From NCBI GenBank assembly GCA_964552675.1, contig CAZKHJ010000013.1, forward strand, positions 3,758 to 67,757: a DNA stretch of 64,000 nucleotides, read 5' to 3'. Position numbers and translations under genes: made by a program. Source of the stretch: Sulfurimicrobium sp964552675. Lineage in GTDB: Bacteria > Pseudomonadota > Gammaproteobacteria > Burkholderiales > Sulfuricellaceae. Within the stretch, counting starts at the first letter, position 1. Every line of letters starts with the position of its first letter. Of the stretch, positions 14,846-24,194 are shown piece after piece. The notes beneath the pieces are model-generated. The model made no database searches. It worked only from the letters and a program-made list of their open reading frames with translations, and was not told where the DNA came from.

Positions 14846-15865
14846 CTATCCCTGTGTGGGTTTCTGATACAGATGCGTCATGCCCACCGCCATCGCGTCA
14901 AATTCATCGCGGAGCTTCCTGGGTTCAAGCACTTCCACCTGGTCTCCAAAACCCAGCAACCACCAGCGCAGTTGCTGGGTGTCGAGTACCGTTGCCGTGA
15001 CAGTGACCCAGCCATCCTGTTCTGGACCAATAACTTGATCTTGGCTTAATGGCGTTTCTCGAAGATGTTCGGCGGAATGCTTCATGAACCGAACGACCAG
15101 TTTAATATCCCCATTTTCCTCGAATCCAAAGGCACCTTTGGCGATGAAGGATTTAAGTGAGAAGCCTTCCGGCCTATGTCTGGCCTCATCCAGTACTGTC
15201 GCCTTCTCAATGCGATGCAGCGCCAGTGAGCGAGGATCCGGGTAATCAAACAGCGTGCAAACGAGATAGGTTACCGCCCCACGCAAGACGATGCCCAGTG
15301 GATGAATGCGATATTCCTTGGTCTCTCCTGCCGCCCGTGAGCGGTACACGACTTGAACTTGCCGTTCATGCAGGAGTCCTTCGTGGACGGCTCGCTGGAT
15401 TTCCTCAGGCACAGTCGGCGGAATCAGGGGCTGAGTCGTATGGACAGCAGCAATTTTCTCGGTCCAGTGGGCCAGTGACGACAATTTTTCTACCCGTGTA
15501 AGCGTAGTCTCTGCCAACTGGAAATATGGCCGTAACTGGCCGAGCAAGGTCGAGGGGAAAAACTCCCGTAAATGCGCCTGGGCCAGCATGAAGGTCAGCG
15601 CCTCCGCAGGCGACATGCCTGGCAGGTTGAATGCAGACGCCGAGTGTTCCCAACTCCATCCATAGGGTTTTTCACGCTCATCCGATACCAGTGGAAAGCT
15701 CGTTGAAAGGGACAGCAGGTCACGCTCCACTGTCCGTTTTGTTACTTCATAACCTTCCGCACAAAGCTGTTCCATGATTTGGCGAGCGCTCTTTTTATTT
15801 GGATAGCGCGGAATCACGCTCAGCATCAACCACTGACGCAGCAGCGTTTCATTTCCGGATGGCAT
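14846..15865 (-). CDS. WYL-domain transcriptional regulator
   Basis: A 339-residue protein starting at 15865 with AGGGGAG eight bases upstream. The N-terminal 80 residues form a winged helix (RQIMEQL...VTKRTVERDLLSL). The middle and C-terminal parts carry a WYL domain (REVQVVYRSRAAGE-like strand, IHPLGIVLRG, ALHRIEKA) and the WCX-type extension. Such regulators (for example BrxR and CapW) repress defence operons from inverted repeats and sense nucleic-acid ligands. It follows the AAA+ gene on the same strand, 77 bp after its stop, so it likely controls its own operon. It is the obvious candidate to bind the GCGAC-N7-GTCGC sites. Confidence 0.9.
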   Translation of the reverse strand: MPSGNETLLRQWLMLSVIPRYPNKKSARQIMEQLCAEGYEVTKRTVERDLLSLSTSFPLVSDEREKPYGWSWEHSASAFNLPGMSPAEALTFMLAQAHLREFFPSTLLGQLRPYFQLAETTLTRVEKLSSLAHWTEKIAAVHTTQPLIPPTVPEEIQRAVHEGLLHERQVQVVYRSRAAGETKEYRIHPLGIVLRGAVTYLVCTLFDYPDPRSLALHRIEKATVLDEARHRPEGFSLKSFIAKGAFGFEENGDIKLVVRFMKHSAEHLRETPLSQDQVIGPEQDGWVTVTATVLDTQQLRWWLLGFGDQVEVLEPRKLRDEFDAMAVGMTHLYQKPTQG

Positions 15866-15942
15866 GGCATGCACTCCCCTGGTTTGTTGGATGGTCCCGC
15901 TCTGGAGGTTATAGCCAGCAAACCTGGTGGTCAATGGCTTGA

Positions 15943-18042
15943 TCACACAACAAACCCGATGGATTTACCCGACGCTGGCGCCTTGTATCGCTGTTCTTCA
16001 CTTAATGCGGCCACTACCCCGAGCGCATCTGGATGTTCCTGAACGAGACCGATCAGGCGAGAAACAGTCGCATAGTCCCCTGGCGTGAGGGTTTGCATGC
16101 AATTCAGCCTCGTTTCGACCTCAGGCAACTCTTCTGGCAGGATGCTGATCGCCAGTCGCTGGCAAAGATTCTCAAATAGCCGAATGCGCTGATCCGGGCG
16201 CAAATAACGAAACTCGACCTTGACATCAAATCGCCGCATTGCAGCCGCATCCAGGGTGTCGAGGAAATTTGTGGTACACACCACCACGCCATTGAAACGC
16301 TCCAATTGGGACAGGAATTCATTTACTTGTGTGATTTCCCAACTGCGAGTCGCGTGTTCACGGCGCTGCAAAAAGCTGTCGGCTTCATCCAGCAGCAGAA
16401 CGGCTGAGTCGCGTCTCGCCTGCGCAAATGCCTCATGGATTCTCTGTTCGGTCTCGCCCAGATGTGGCGCAAGCAGATCGGAAGCGAGCTTAGGCTGCAA
16501 GGGGCGATCGATTTCGCGTGCAAGTTCCCGTGCATAGGCAGTCTTCCCCGTGCCTGGTGCACCGTGAAACAGCAGGCGCGCCATCCCGACCTGACGAAGC
16601 TGCCTGGCCAGCCCTGCAGGGTCACAGGAAGCGTTGACTGCGGCCAGATCATATTCGAGCGGCTGAACCAAATCCGATTCTTCCAACCGGGATTGCCGTG
16701 CTCTAAAATGCTGATCCCTCAGCAATTTAAAGGAGGCTGTGAATGCTTCACTTTCGTCGTTTGTTGCAAGCCTGGCGACTTGAGTCATCCGACTGATCAG
16801 GGCTGGAGTTAACCGTGGCACATCTGCCTGTCGATCCAGCCAGGCAGATGAAACCTCGATTCCTTTGCAAGCATCGGCCAGAATCTTTCGTTTGACGCTG
16901 CGCGGCGGCTCGTCAACCGCAATCACCAGGTCGAAGCGGCGCAAGTAGGCGGCATCCAGTCTACTGGGGGTATTGGTAATCCAGAAAGTCGGGATAGGAT
17001 TGTCTTCCATGAACTGGTTAACGAATTGCTTGATCTGGTAGGCATCATTGTCTTCGTGTTTTGGCGGATTTAGGACATCTTCAATTTCATCAAACAAAAT
17101 TGCACTGCGGCGCGAGCGGCGCAATAACCCTTGCGCCATCAACAAGCCACCCAGCCGCGCACGTCCGTCGAAAACACGCTGGCCGATTTGTTTGCCATGA
17201 ATATCGTAAAGCGTCCATCCCAGCGCTTTCGCGATCGTGCAGGCGAGTTCTGTTTTACCGGTACCTGGCGCACCATGCAGCAACAGATTTACACCTTTGC
17301 GGCGTTCGGTTCCTGCTGCCTTCAGATAGGAGATGGCCAGTGCAATCTCTTCCTTGAGGTGAGGGTAATCAGCAATAACCAGTGTCCCGGGGCGGGCGGG
17401 TGATACCAGGAATGACATCAGAGATGAGATCGTACGATGTGGTCGAGACAGCGCGTTAATTAGCCCCACGTGCAAATGGATTTTTTCCACGAAATGGTCA
17501 GTAAGCATTTCGTCCACCGTTAACAACCCTGACCTGACAAGAGTTCCTTCTGGTGACAGCGCCCGTTCAATAGCCGACTCTGGCACTGCGAGAATTGCGC
17601 CGAGGATTCGAAATGTACGTAGATCAGTCCATTGCTTGATCATGCCTGCCAGCAATGCCCATAAACCTTCACTCAATCGCAGCAGGACACGCAACACCAG
17701 AAGTCGTTGATCCAGTTCTGACAGGCCCAGACGGCGACCGAGTAATTTCACGTTACGGAATATCGTGCCATCTTCCAGATCGGTCTTGGCTTCCAGGATT
17801 ATTGATAGCTCTTTGATCTGGGATTCGAGCGCCGTGCCGCTGGATGCCCTGCTTTCGAGTCCAAGCGCGTGAAGCACGGTATCCCGAGCTGAGCGCTTCC
17901 CTTCTTCAGAATCACCTTCCAAGATCGTATGTCGAATCTGCGTCCTGAGAATCGCGCGGCAGAGCCAAAGCCTGACCAGGTCGGGTGAAACTACGTCCGT
18001 GGGTTCGCTGTTCGGAGTGCCTTGAGAGGGGGTATGGCGCAT
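15943..18042 (-). CDS. Tandem AAA+ ATPase (two AAA modules)
   Basis: A 699-residue protein. After about 245 residues of unassigned helical sequence come two AAA+ modules. The first has Walker A GAPGTGKT at 257-264 and Walker B ILFDEIED at 315-322. The second has Walker A GAPGTGKT at 494-501 and Walker B LLLDEAD at 549-555, with an arginine-finger-like MRRFD downstream in each. Both look catalytically complete, so a hexameric double-ring remodelling machine is likely. GGAG precedes the ATG. The operator pair C lies 53-114 bp upstream. A homologous second gene at 19460-21572 is frameshifted. Confidence 0.9.
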   Translation of the reverse strand: MRHTPSQGTPNSEPTDVVSPDLVRLWLCRAILRTQIRHTILEGDSEEGKRSARDTVLHALGLESRASSGTALESQIKELSIILEAKTDLEDGTIFRNVKLLGRRLGLSELDQRLLVLRVLLRLSEGLWALLAGMIKQWTDLRTFRILGAILAVPESAIERALSPEGTLVRSGLLTVDEMLTDHFVEKIHLHVGLINALSRPHRTISSLMSFLVSPARPGTLVIADYPHLKEEIALAISYLKAAGTERRKGVNLLLHGAPGTGKTELACTIAKALGWTLYDIHGKQIGQRVFDGRARLGGLLMAQGLLRRSRRSAILFDEIEDVLNPPKHEDNDAYQIKQFVNQFMEDNPIPTFWITNTPSRLDAAYLRRFDLVIAVDEPPRSVKRKILADACKGIEVSSAWLDRQADVPRLTPALISRMTQVARLATNDESEAFTASFKLLRDQHFRARQSRLEESDLVQPLEYDLAAVNASCDPAGLARQLRQVGMARLLFHGAPGTGKTAYARELAREIDRPLQPKLASDLLAPHLGETEQRIHEAFAQARRDSAVLLLDEADSFLQRREHATRSWEITQVNEFLSQLERFNGVVVCTTNFLDTLDAAAMRRFDVKVEFRYLRPDQRIRLFENLCQRLAISILPEELPEVETRLNCMQTLTPGDYATVSRLIGLVQEHPDALGVVAALSEEQRYKAPASGKSIGFVV

Positions 18043-18094
18043 GACGTTAGCTCCTGCATGTTTGGGATCATGTCAGGAAGTCTGCGCCCTAGGC

Positions 18095-18156
18095 GCGACA
18101 GAAAGTGTCGCACGCTTTGAACCCCAACCACTAAACCCTGCGAAGCCATATGTCGC
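18095..18156. promoter_or_regulatory. Tandem operator pair C
   Basis: A perfect GCGAC-N7-GTCGC (18095-18111) and a one-mismatch GCGAA-N7-GTCGC (18140-18156) lie 45 bp apart in the divergent region between the AAA+ gene and the DnaB-like gene. The position supports control of both by one repressor. Confidence 0.75.
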
Positions 18157-18203
18157 GTCGACCAAATAACATTCAGCACCATCAATACCTTTTACAGGAG
18201 CAA

Positions 18204-19151
18204 ATGGTGCGACTTGAAAACAACATTCGATCCTTGTCTCAGTGTGAAATCGAATATATTGAACACATTGACTCGTATATGGTTTCCCTTGATCGACCCT
18301 TTTACGATGATGAAAAGCAAGATGCGATACAAACGCCATTTGTGGAAATCAACCAGGAAATCGGTGGGGGGCTAAGACGCAAAAGCCTTATTACAATTGC
18401 CGGCCGCCCATCGATGGGAAAGACCATGATGGCGCTGCAATGGGCTGAATATGCAGTTCGGCAGGAGCGCAGCATATTGATGTTCTCGACCCAAGTGCCG
18501 GCTTACGAGATCGTAAGGAAATTGTTTGCCGGTCACTCCAGCTCGGATTTTATTGATTCACTTATGCATCCTGAATGCCTGAAGGATGATGACTGGATTG
18601 CTTTAATAAAGACCGTGGGTAAATTATCACCGATCGATAAGCAATTCTTGATAGATGACTCAGCCGATTTGACCTTGGGATCCATTCGGGGAGGAATTGA
18701 AGCGGCGAACCAGATGCTTGGAATGGAAAAATTGCCTGACTTAGATATGGTCCTGATCGACACATATCAGAGCGTTCGTTTTGAAGACAAAAGCCCGGTC
18801 CCTGTGCCAGATGAAATCTGCCGCAACCTTCGCGCCATTGCACAGGAGTTCAACTTGGTGATGGTCGTAATTTCTAATGTTGATCGTGATGTTGAACGGC
18901 GCGTAGATCGGCGTCCGCTCCTTGGTGATTTATGTGTCAGCCAGGGGCTGGAATCCATGAGTGACCTTGTGTTGATGTTTTACCGCGATGAAATCTACAA
19001 TCCGAACACCCTTGATCAAGGAATTGTGGAGTGCATAATTAGGCGAAACCGTTGGGGGAAAAACACGTCGATAAAAATGTCTCTCCGCGACGAACCGATG
19101 AGAATTTGTTCAACAATGGATAGAACTGGGCTAGATGGTATTCCAGACTAA
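18204..19151 (+). CDS. DnaB-type replicative helicase core (C-terminal domain only)
   Basis: A 315-residue protein. The start at 18204 is preferred since AGGAG lies just before it; an in-frame ATG at 18150 has no ribosome site and overlaps an operator. The sequence matches the RecA-fold motor of DnaB: GRPSMGKT at 67-74, a Walker B-like VLIDTYQSV, the RRPLLGDL block and LVLMFYRDEIYNP. The DnaB N-terminal primase-binding domain is missing, replaced by about 50 residues. It could compete with or sequester DnaB or DnaC, or act as a stand-alone RecA-like ATPase. It is divergent from the AAA+/WYL operon. Confidence 0.88.
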   Translation: MVRLENNIRSLSQCEIEYIEHIDSYMVSLDRPFYDDEKQDAIQTPFVEINQEIGGGLRRKSLITIAGRPSMGKTMMALQWAEYAVRQERSILMFSTQVPAYEIVRKLFAGHSSSDFIDSLMHPECLKDDDWIALIKTVGKLSPIDKQFLIDDSADLTLGSIRGGIEAANQMLGMEKLPDLDMVLIDTYQSVRFEDKSPVPVPDEICRNLRAIAQEFNLVMVVISNVDRDVERRVDRRPLLGDLCVSQGLESMSDLVLMFYRDEIYNPNTLDQGIVECIIRRNRWGKNTSIKMSLRDEPMRICSTMDRTGLDGIPD

Positions 19152-19157
19152 TAGTAT

Positions 19158-19416
19158 TTAGCACCATATTTGCTGGCAGAGTTCTCCGGCAAGGATGCAA
19201 ACGGTATCGTCCAATGCCTGGGCCAGGTTGTCACCTTCGATCAGTACGCCGCCCGGATAGAGCTTGCGGGCCAGTTCACCCACCTGGTTGCCTGCCGCCA
19301 TGCGCGAACTTGTTGCGCTAGCTTCCTCGACAAGCTCGGGGGTGGTTGATCTGGAGCCAAAGCCGGCGGGGACACTGGCGGTGAAGCAGAATACGGGATT
19401 TGGAGAGTCCAGCCAT
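19158..19416 (-). pseudogene. Truncated, frameshifted second DUF2779 gene
   Basis: From the ATG at 19416 the frame reads MAGLSKSRILLHRQCPRRLWLQINHP, the typical DUF2779 start with its first cluster cysteine. A run of five C residues then shifts the frame; one C fewer would continue as PELVEEASA...AAGNQVGELARKLYPGGVLIEG, closely matching the intact gene at 7374-8870. The remnant stops after about 85 codons with both nuclease domains lost. It follows the frameshifted AAA+ gene on the same strand, showing that AAA+ and DUF2779 genes were once neighbours in this second locus. Confidence 0.75.
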
Positions 19417-19459
19417 CGTCTTTTCCTTTTTGTCAGGGCATTATTCCATATGAATCTGA

Positions 19460-21572
19460 TCACACAAAGCCGATTGGCAGGCTCTTATTCTGTTTCAGGC
19501 TGCATTCGGCTTCGAGCGTACTAATCATGTCAACAGGGGTGCCAAAAGGATGGAATCGATGCTGACGGCGAATGGCCGCGAAATCGCCGGGGGTTGCGTT
19601 AGTGAGATATGCGAGCCGGGCTTTGAGGGCAATTTCAGGAGTTGGCAGCCCTAATCCATCGCATTCCCTGCAGAACAGACGCCACGCTTGGTCCGGTTTC
19701 AAATACCCGAACGCCAGCTTGATATCAAACCGCCGCAGGGCCGCGGTGTCCAATCCAGCCATCAAATTGGTGGAAGCGATGAACACTCCGGAAAAGCTTT
19801 CCATTTGGGTCAGCATCTCATTGACCCCGCTCACTTCCCAAGAGCGTTGCGCGCTTCCTCGATCCTGGAGAAAGCTGTCTACCTCATCGAGAAGCAGCAC
19901 AGCGCCTTCCTGCTCCGCTTCGCGGAACACGCGCGCCAGATTCCGTTCGGTCCCGCCTACGTATTTTGACAAAATGTCCGATGCGCGACGGGCGTGAAGC
20001 GGAGTGCCCAGTTGCTCCGCCAACCAACGACCATAGGCCGTTTTTCCCGTACCGGGAGGACCATAGAGACAGATGCGAGCACTGCGTGACTGGCCGATAC
20101 CAGCTGCAATCGCAGCCAGGTTCTGTTCCACATTCAAGTAGCTCGGATCGTAATGGGCGCAGATCCGTTGCGTCGAATTTCTTCAGCGGGGTGTGGCCTT
20201 GAGCAACCAGGGTTGCATTGATCAGTTGTTCGACCGCGGGCATTTCGCCCCCATCCGGAAGATCCGCGCGGATCGCCCTGACGACGCGAGCTGCCCGCGT
20301 TACGACTGCGGGTGTCAGCACTTCAACCGATGAAATGCGGGATATAGTCGGTCCAGACAACAGATCACCGCATGTTTCCCGGAGAATGCGTTCGCGCTGC
20401 CCTCTGGGCGGCACAGGCAGCTCAATCATCATGTCGAAGCGGCGGACAAAGGCCGGATCGAGGCAATCCACCGAATTGGATAGCCATAATGTGGGGACCG
20501 GATTCGTTTCCAGCATCCTATTGATCCATGCCTTGCGGGTCTGCGCGGTACTTTTGCGACCGAAAAAAGTGTCGCCATCGTCGAATACATCCTGCACTTC
20601 ATCGAACAGCACCAGTTTGCCCTGCCCAGCAAGAAAACTCTGGGCGAAACGAAAGGCCCGCAGGCGGCGCGCGCCATCGACAGGATTGCCATTCGAGTCG
20701 TTTCCGACGATTTCAAAAAGATCGCAATCCAATGCTTCCGCGATGACCGACGCAAGCTGGCTTTTCCCTGTTCCGGGGGCTCCATGAAGGAAAATATTGA
20801 CGCCTGCTCGTTGCTCCTTCTGACATCGGATCAGATAGGGCATCAGGATGTCCAGCGATTTCCTGATGTGCTCGAAGTCATTGAGACCCAAGCTGGGCGG
20901 TGCAGGTCGGGTTGCCACGTCATTCAGGAAGTCATCGAGGCTGTCTTGCATCGGATAAAGCATGGTATCTGCAAAATAATCCGATATGAGCTCCAACTTG
21001 GAGCCGAGGTTCAGTGCACGACTACCCTTATCCAATTTCAACAGCCCTGTACGCGCCAAGGCCCCGTGAGCCGAGAAAGAGTCCCGCACATCCTCCTTTG
21101 GCAAGTCCAGCAATCTAGCAACAGTATTTGCCGCCTTGACGGAGGAAAGCCCTCCCAGCCAATCCGCACTGTCATAGAGCGCCTGGTTGGTGTAGATCAT
21201 GACCGCAAACTCAAGAATTCGTTGATCACTTTCGTTAAGGCCGACAAGATCGGCCAGTCGGGTGACGTTAGAGGTCAATTCTTTCGGTGGGCGGACGCTG
21301 TGCGCGGATCGCTCCGCACGACTGTGCTGCCGGCGGAGTTCGGCGAGCAATGCCTCTCCATCGAGTTCATCAGGGTCCACGCCTACCCACTCAAGCATAT
21401 CCAGCGCGCCAGCGATGGCATCGTTCTGCACCCCGCGACGGGTGATGAATTTGCGGTGCAGGCCCATGGGGATCAACAGGCGCAGGAGCCATAAGCGAAT
21501 AAGATCATCGCCGGTGGAGGAGCCGCTCGAATTTATGGATCCGTTGCAATCAGATTTCTGTGATCTAGCCAT
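19460..21572 (-). pseudogene. Second tandem AAA+ ATPase, broken by one frameshift
   Basis: Start at 21572 with GGGAG upstream. The first frame encodes an N-terminal region and a first AAA+ module (GAPGTGKS, LVLFDEVQDV) like the intact homologue. Near 20165 (GCAACGGATCTG) the frame is lost; reading one base shifted continues AHYDPSYLNVEQ and then the second module (GPPGTGKTAYG, VLLLDEVDSF, LRRFD) to 19460. Removing one G in ACGG restores a single protein of about 700 residues, ending SLPIGFV like the SIGFVV end of the homologue. It could be a real inactivation or a sequencing error. The operator pair D lies 42-102 bp upstream of its start. Confidence 0.8.
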
Positions 21573-21613
21573 GATGGTTCTCCCAAGTGACAGCCACATG
21601 GTAGCGCCCCGTC

Positions 21614-21674
21614 GCGACGAAATACGTCGCGATGTTTTTGAAGGGGCAATCGAGGAGACGACTTATTCTGTCGC
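21614..21674. promoter_or_regulatory. Tandem operator pair D
   Basis: A perfect GCGAC-N7-GTCGC (21614-21630) and a one-mismatch ACGAC-N7-GTCGC (21658-21674) lie 44 bp apart upstream of the second AAA+ gene. The period nearly equals that of pair C (45 bp), the promoter of the homologous AAA+ gene. Confidence 0.75.
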
Positions 21675-22014
21675 GTGCATGCTTATCATTTGAAGGGAAG
21701 TCTACGACCGTAGCGGTGAGAGGATTGAATCAAGCCCTGGTCTTGGCATCGTTTTAGCTATGCCAGACATTTGGCGGAAAGTCCGCTCCGTTATCGCGCG
21801 CCAAATTTAAATTTGACCAGTATTGGTCAGAACGGCGAGTCAGTCAGAAAGCGGAGACAAATTCATTCCAGTTCTCAATTTCATCAAGTCGGGCGCGCCA
21901 ATTATTATGATGTTATAGAAGTATTCGCTAACATTATTGGCCATAAAACGTCACAAAACGCGGTGGCGCGTCACAGTGTTTTACCAGGAATCCGCCCTCT
22001 TTGGCAGCCTGGCT
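21675..22014. other. Intergenic, right edge of the accessory island
   Basis: About 340 bp without a supported gene between the island and the core HD-GYP gene. It contains a 16-bp palindrome TGACCA-GTAT-TGGTCA (21814-21829) next to an AT-rich AAATTTAAATTT, which looks like a regulator site, but no gene start is near. No copy of the tRNA-Arg 3' end was noticed here. Confidence 0.5.
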
Positions 22015-23118
22015 TTATTGCTGTTCCAGCCTGCGCCTGATCACCGCATTGAAGGGTTCGATCCACTCCGGCGCAAACTGCCTGTCACAGGCGTTGACTT
22101 CCGCAATCGCACGCAAAATCGAGCTCTTATGGCCGCGCGCGCTGTGCTTGAGGGTGACTGCTTCAATGGCATCGGCAATGGCAAGAATCTTGGCGCCGGC
22201 GCAGATTTCCTCGCCTTTCATGGCATTGGGGTAACCTGCACCATCGGGCATTTCATGGTGCTGCTGCACCATTTCGGCTGCTGGCTGCCAGCCATCCATG
22301 CGCTCCAGCAGGCCGGCCCCGTAGGCGGGGTGCACGCGCATGAGTTCGCGCTCCCTGTCGTCCAGTTTGCCCACCTTGAGCCATAGCGTTTCCGGCAGGA
22401 ACATCATGCCTATGTCATGCATGTACACCGCGGCTTCGAGTTGCCGTGCATCTACCGGAGAACCGGCTTCCTGATTGGCTTGTGATACCAGTTCCAGGAT
22501 GCGTTCGGTACGTCCGCCGAACAGCGGCGAACGCGCCTCGAACTGCAACGCCAGACGGCGAAAAAACTGCAGGTCTGTCATGCGGCCCTGATCTTCTTCA
22601 GGCACAGGGGCGCTGACCTCGACCGGTTTCAGCGCTGCCTGCGGGCTGAAACCAGTGACGGATTTCACTACCTGCGTAGCGATGCGATCAAGATCGCTCT
22701 GGCTTGCCTCGCACAACTGCTCCAATCCTTCCACCAGCACGACCAGCTTGAGATGGCTGGCGGATTTACCCGCCAGCAGTGCCTCGGTAGCGAGTTCGAG
22801 ACGGTCCACCGCCAGCAGGATCACCTCCCCCATCAAGCGGGTATAGCGCAGCTCCCCCGAACGCAGGCGGGTTAGCAGGGATTCGATCGGGTGTGCGATC
22901 TGGGTGGCAAATTCAATATTGCAGAGGGCGGCATCACCCTTGATGTTGTGCAGGGAGCGGAACAGGTCGGCGATGACTACCCGGTCCTTGGGGGCGGTGG
23001 CCAGTTTGGCCATGTCACGCTCGATCAGGGGCGCGCGATCCAGCAGGGATTCGGCGAATTCCCCCAAGGCTTCACGGTTTTTGATTCTGGGATTGCTGAG
23101 TACCTGCACGTTTGCCAT
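22015..23118 (-). CDS. HPt / HD-GYP domain protein
   Basis: A 367-residue protein. The N-terminal part has an HPt-type helix with the phosphorylatable His in LHNIKGDA (about residue 57). The C-terminal half is an HD-GYP domain with YMHDIG, HPAYGAGLL and HHEMPDGAGYP. It should take phosphoryl groups from a sensor kinase and hydrolyse cyclic di-GMP. Both signatures are intact. It stands alone, divergent from the MBL-fold gene. Core chromosomal gene by composition. Confidence 0.9.
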   Translation of the reverse strand: MANVQVLSNPRIKNREALGEFAESLLDRAPLIERDMAKLATAPKDRVVIADLFRSLHNIKGDAALCNIEFATQIAHPIESLLTRLRSGELRYTRLMGEVILLAVDRLELATEALLAGKSASHLKLVVLVEGLEQLCEASQSDLDRIATQVVKSVTGFSPQAALKPVEVSAPVPEEDQGRMTDLQFFRRLALQFEARSPLFGGRTERILELVSQANQEAGSPVDARQLEAAVYMHDIGMMFLPETLWLKVGKLDDRERELMRVHPAYGAGLLERMDGWQPAAEMVQQHHEMPDGAGYPNAMKGEEICAGAKILAIADAIEAVTLKHSARGHKSSILRAIAEVNACDRQFAPEWIEPFNAVIRRRLEQQ

Positions 23119-23243
23119 GTTTTTTCCTTGTTGTTATTGCTGCATGGAACATAACTTTGAACTGCTACGAGCTTGCGGTCAACATGGACAGGAGCGGCCT
23201 CTTTTGATAGTTTGGGGCGCATCTGAATCAACGAATCCGGATC

Positions 23244-24194
23244 ATGCACATCCCCCCTTTTCAGGATTTCGAACACGGCATTACGGCCATTGATTCCCGT
23301 TTCGTCCGCCCCGGCCTGGCTGCGATCCATCTGCTGGTGGAACAAGGCCATGCCGCCATCATCGATACCGGCACCAACTTCTCAGTACCCTGCGTGCTGG
23401 AAATCCTGCACGACAAGGGACTCGCGCCGCAGAGCGTCACCTACGTGATCGTGACCCACGTCCACCTCGATCATGCCGGTGGCGCCGGCCGGATGATGCA
23501 GCTGTTTCCCAATGCCCGGCTGGTGGTCCATCCGCGTGGCGCGCGTCACATGATTGATCCGGCCAGACTGGTAGCCGGGGCAGCGGCCGTGTATGGCGAA
23601 GCGGCAGTCAAAAAAACCTATGGCGAAATCATCCCGGTTCCTGCCGGGCGAGTGATCGAAGCGCCGGATAATTTCGAACTTCCGCTCCAGGGGCGAAAGT
23701 TGCGCTTTCTCGACACGCCCGGCCATGCGCGCCATCATTTCTGCATCTGGGATGAAACCAGCCGTTCCGTCTTCACCGGCGATACCTTCGGCATTTCCTA
23801 CCGGGAATTCGACGTGGCGGGCCGCGAATTCATCTTTCCCACCTGCACGCCGGTACAGTTCGAACCCGAGGCGGCGCATGCTTCAATCGAGCGCATCATG
23901 GCGCTCCAGCCGGAGCAGGCCTATCTCACCCATTACGGCCGGATTACCCAGCTCAACCGGCTGGCCAATGACCTGCACCAGATGCTGGATGCCTTTGTCA
24001 CGCTGGGAATGCAATGCCGCGATGCCGGCGGACAGCGGCACGAACGGCTCAAGGCCGGGGTGGAGGAAATCATGCTGCGCGCCTTGCTGGCGCATGGCTG
24101 CCAACTGCCACTGGAGGAAATCAGCCGCCTGCTGGCGATGGATTTCGAGCTCAACGCCCAGGGGATAGGCGTCTGGCTGGATAAACTCTGCTAG
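23244..24194 (+). CDS. MBL-fold metallo-hydrolase
   Basis: A 316-residue metallo-beta-lactamase-fold protein with the dinuclear metal motif THVHLDHAGG, a downstream HxxxH region (TPGHARHH) and the GDT and LTHYG blocks. The C-terminal extension is helical. It resembles the widespread single-domain MBL hydrolases of unknown substrate, closest in style to glyoxalase II-like enzymes. Its stop overlaps the stop of pabB on the other strand by 4 bp. Confidence 0.85.
   Translation: MHIPPFQDFEHGITAIDSRFVRPGLAAIHLLVEQGHAAIIDTGTNFSVPCVLEILHDKGLAPQSVTYVIVTHVHLDHAGGAGRMMQLFPNARLVVHPRGARHMIDPARLVAGAAAVYGEAAVKKTYGEIIPVPAGRVIEAPDNFELPLQGRKLRFLDTPGHARHHFCIWDETSRSVFTGDTFGISYREFDVAGREFIFPTCTPVQFEPEAAHASIERIMALQPEQAYLTHYGRITQLNRLANDLHQMLDAFVTLGMQCRDAGGQRHERLKAGVEEIMLRALLAHGCQLPLEEISRLLAMDFELNAQGIGVWLDKLC

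Noticed and set aside
3287..21830. Search for a second copy of the tRNA-Arg 3' end to define the island's other boundary
   Set aside because: No convincing direct repeat was found by eye, so the island limits remain open.
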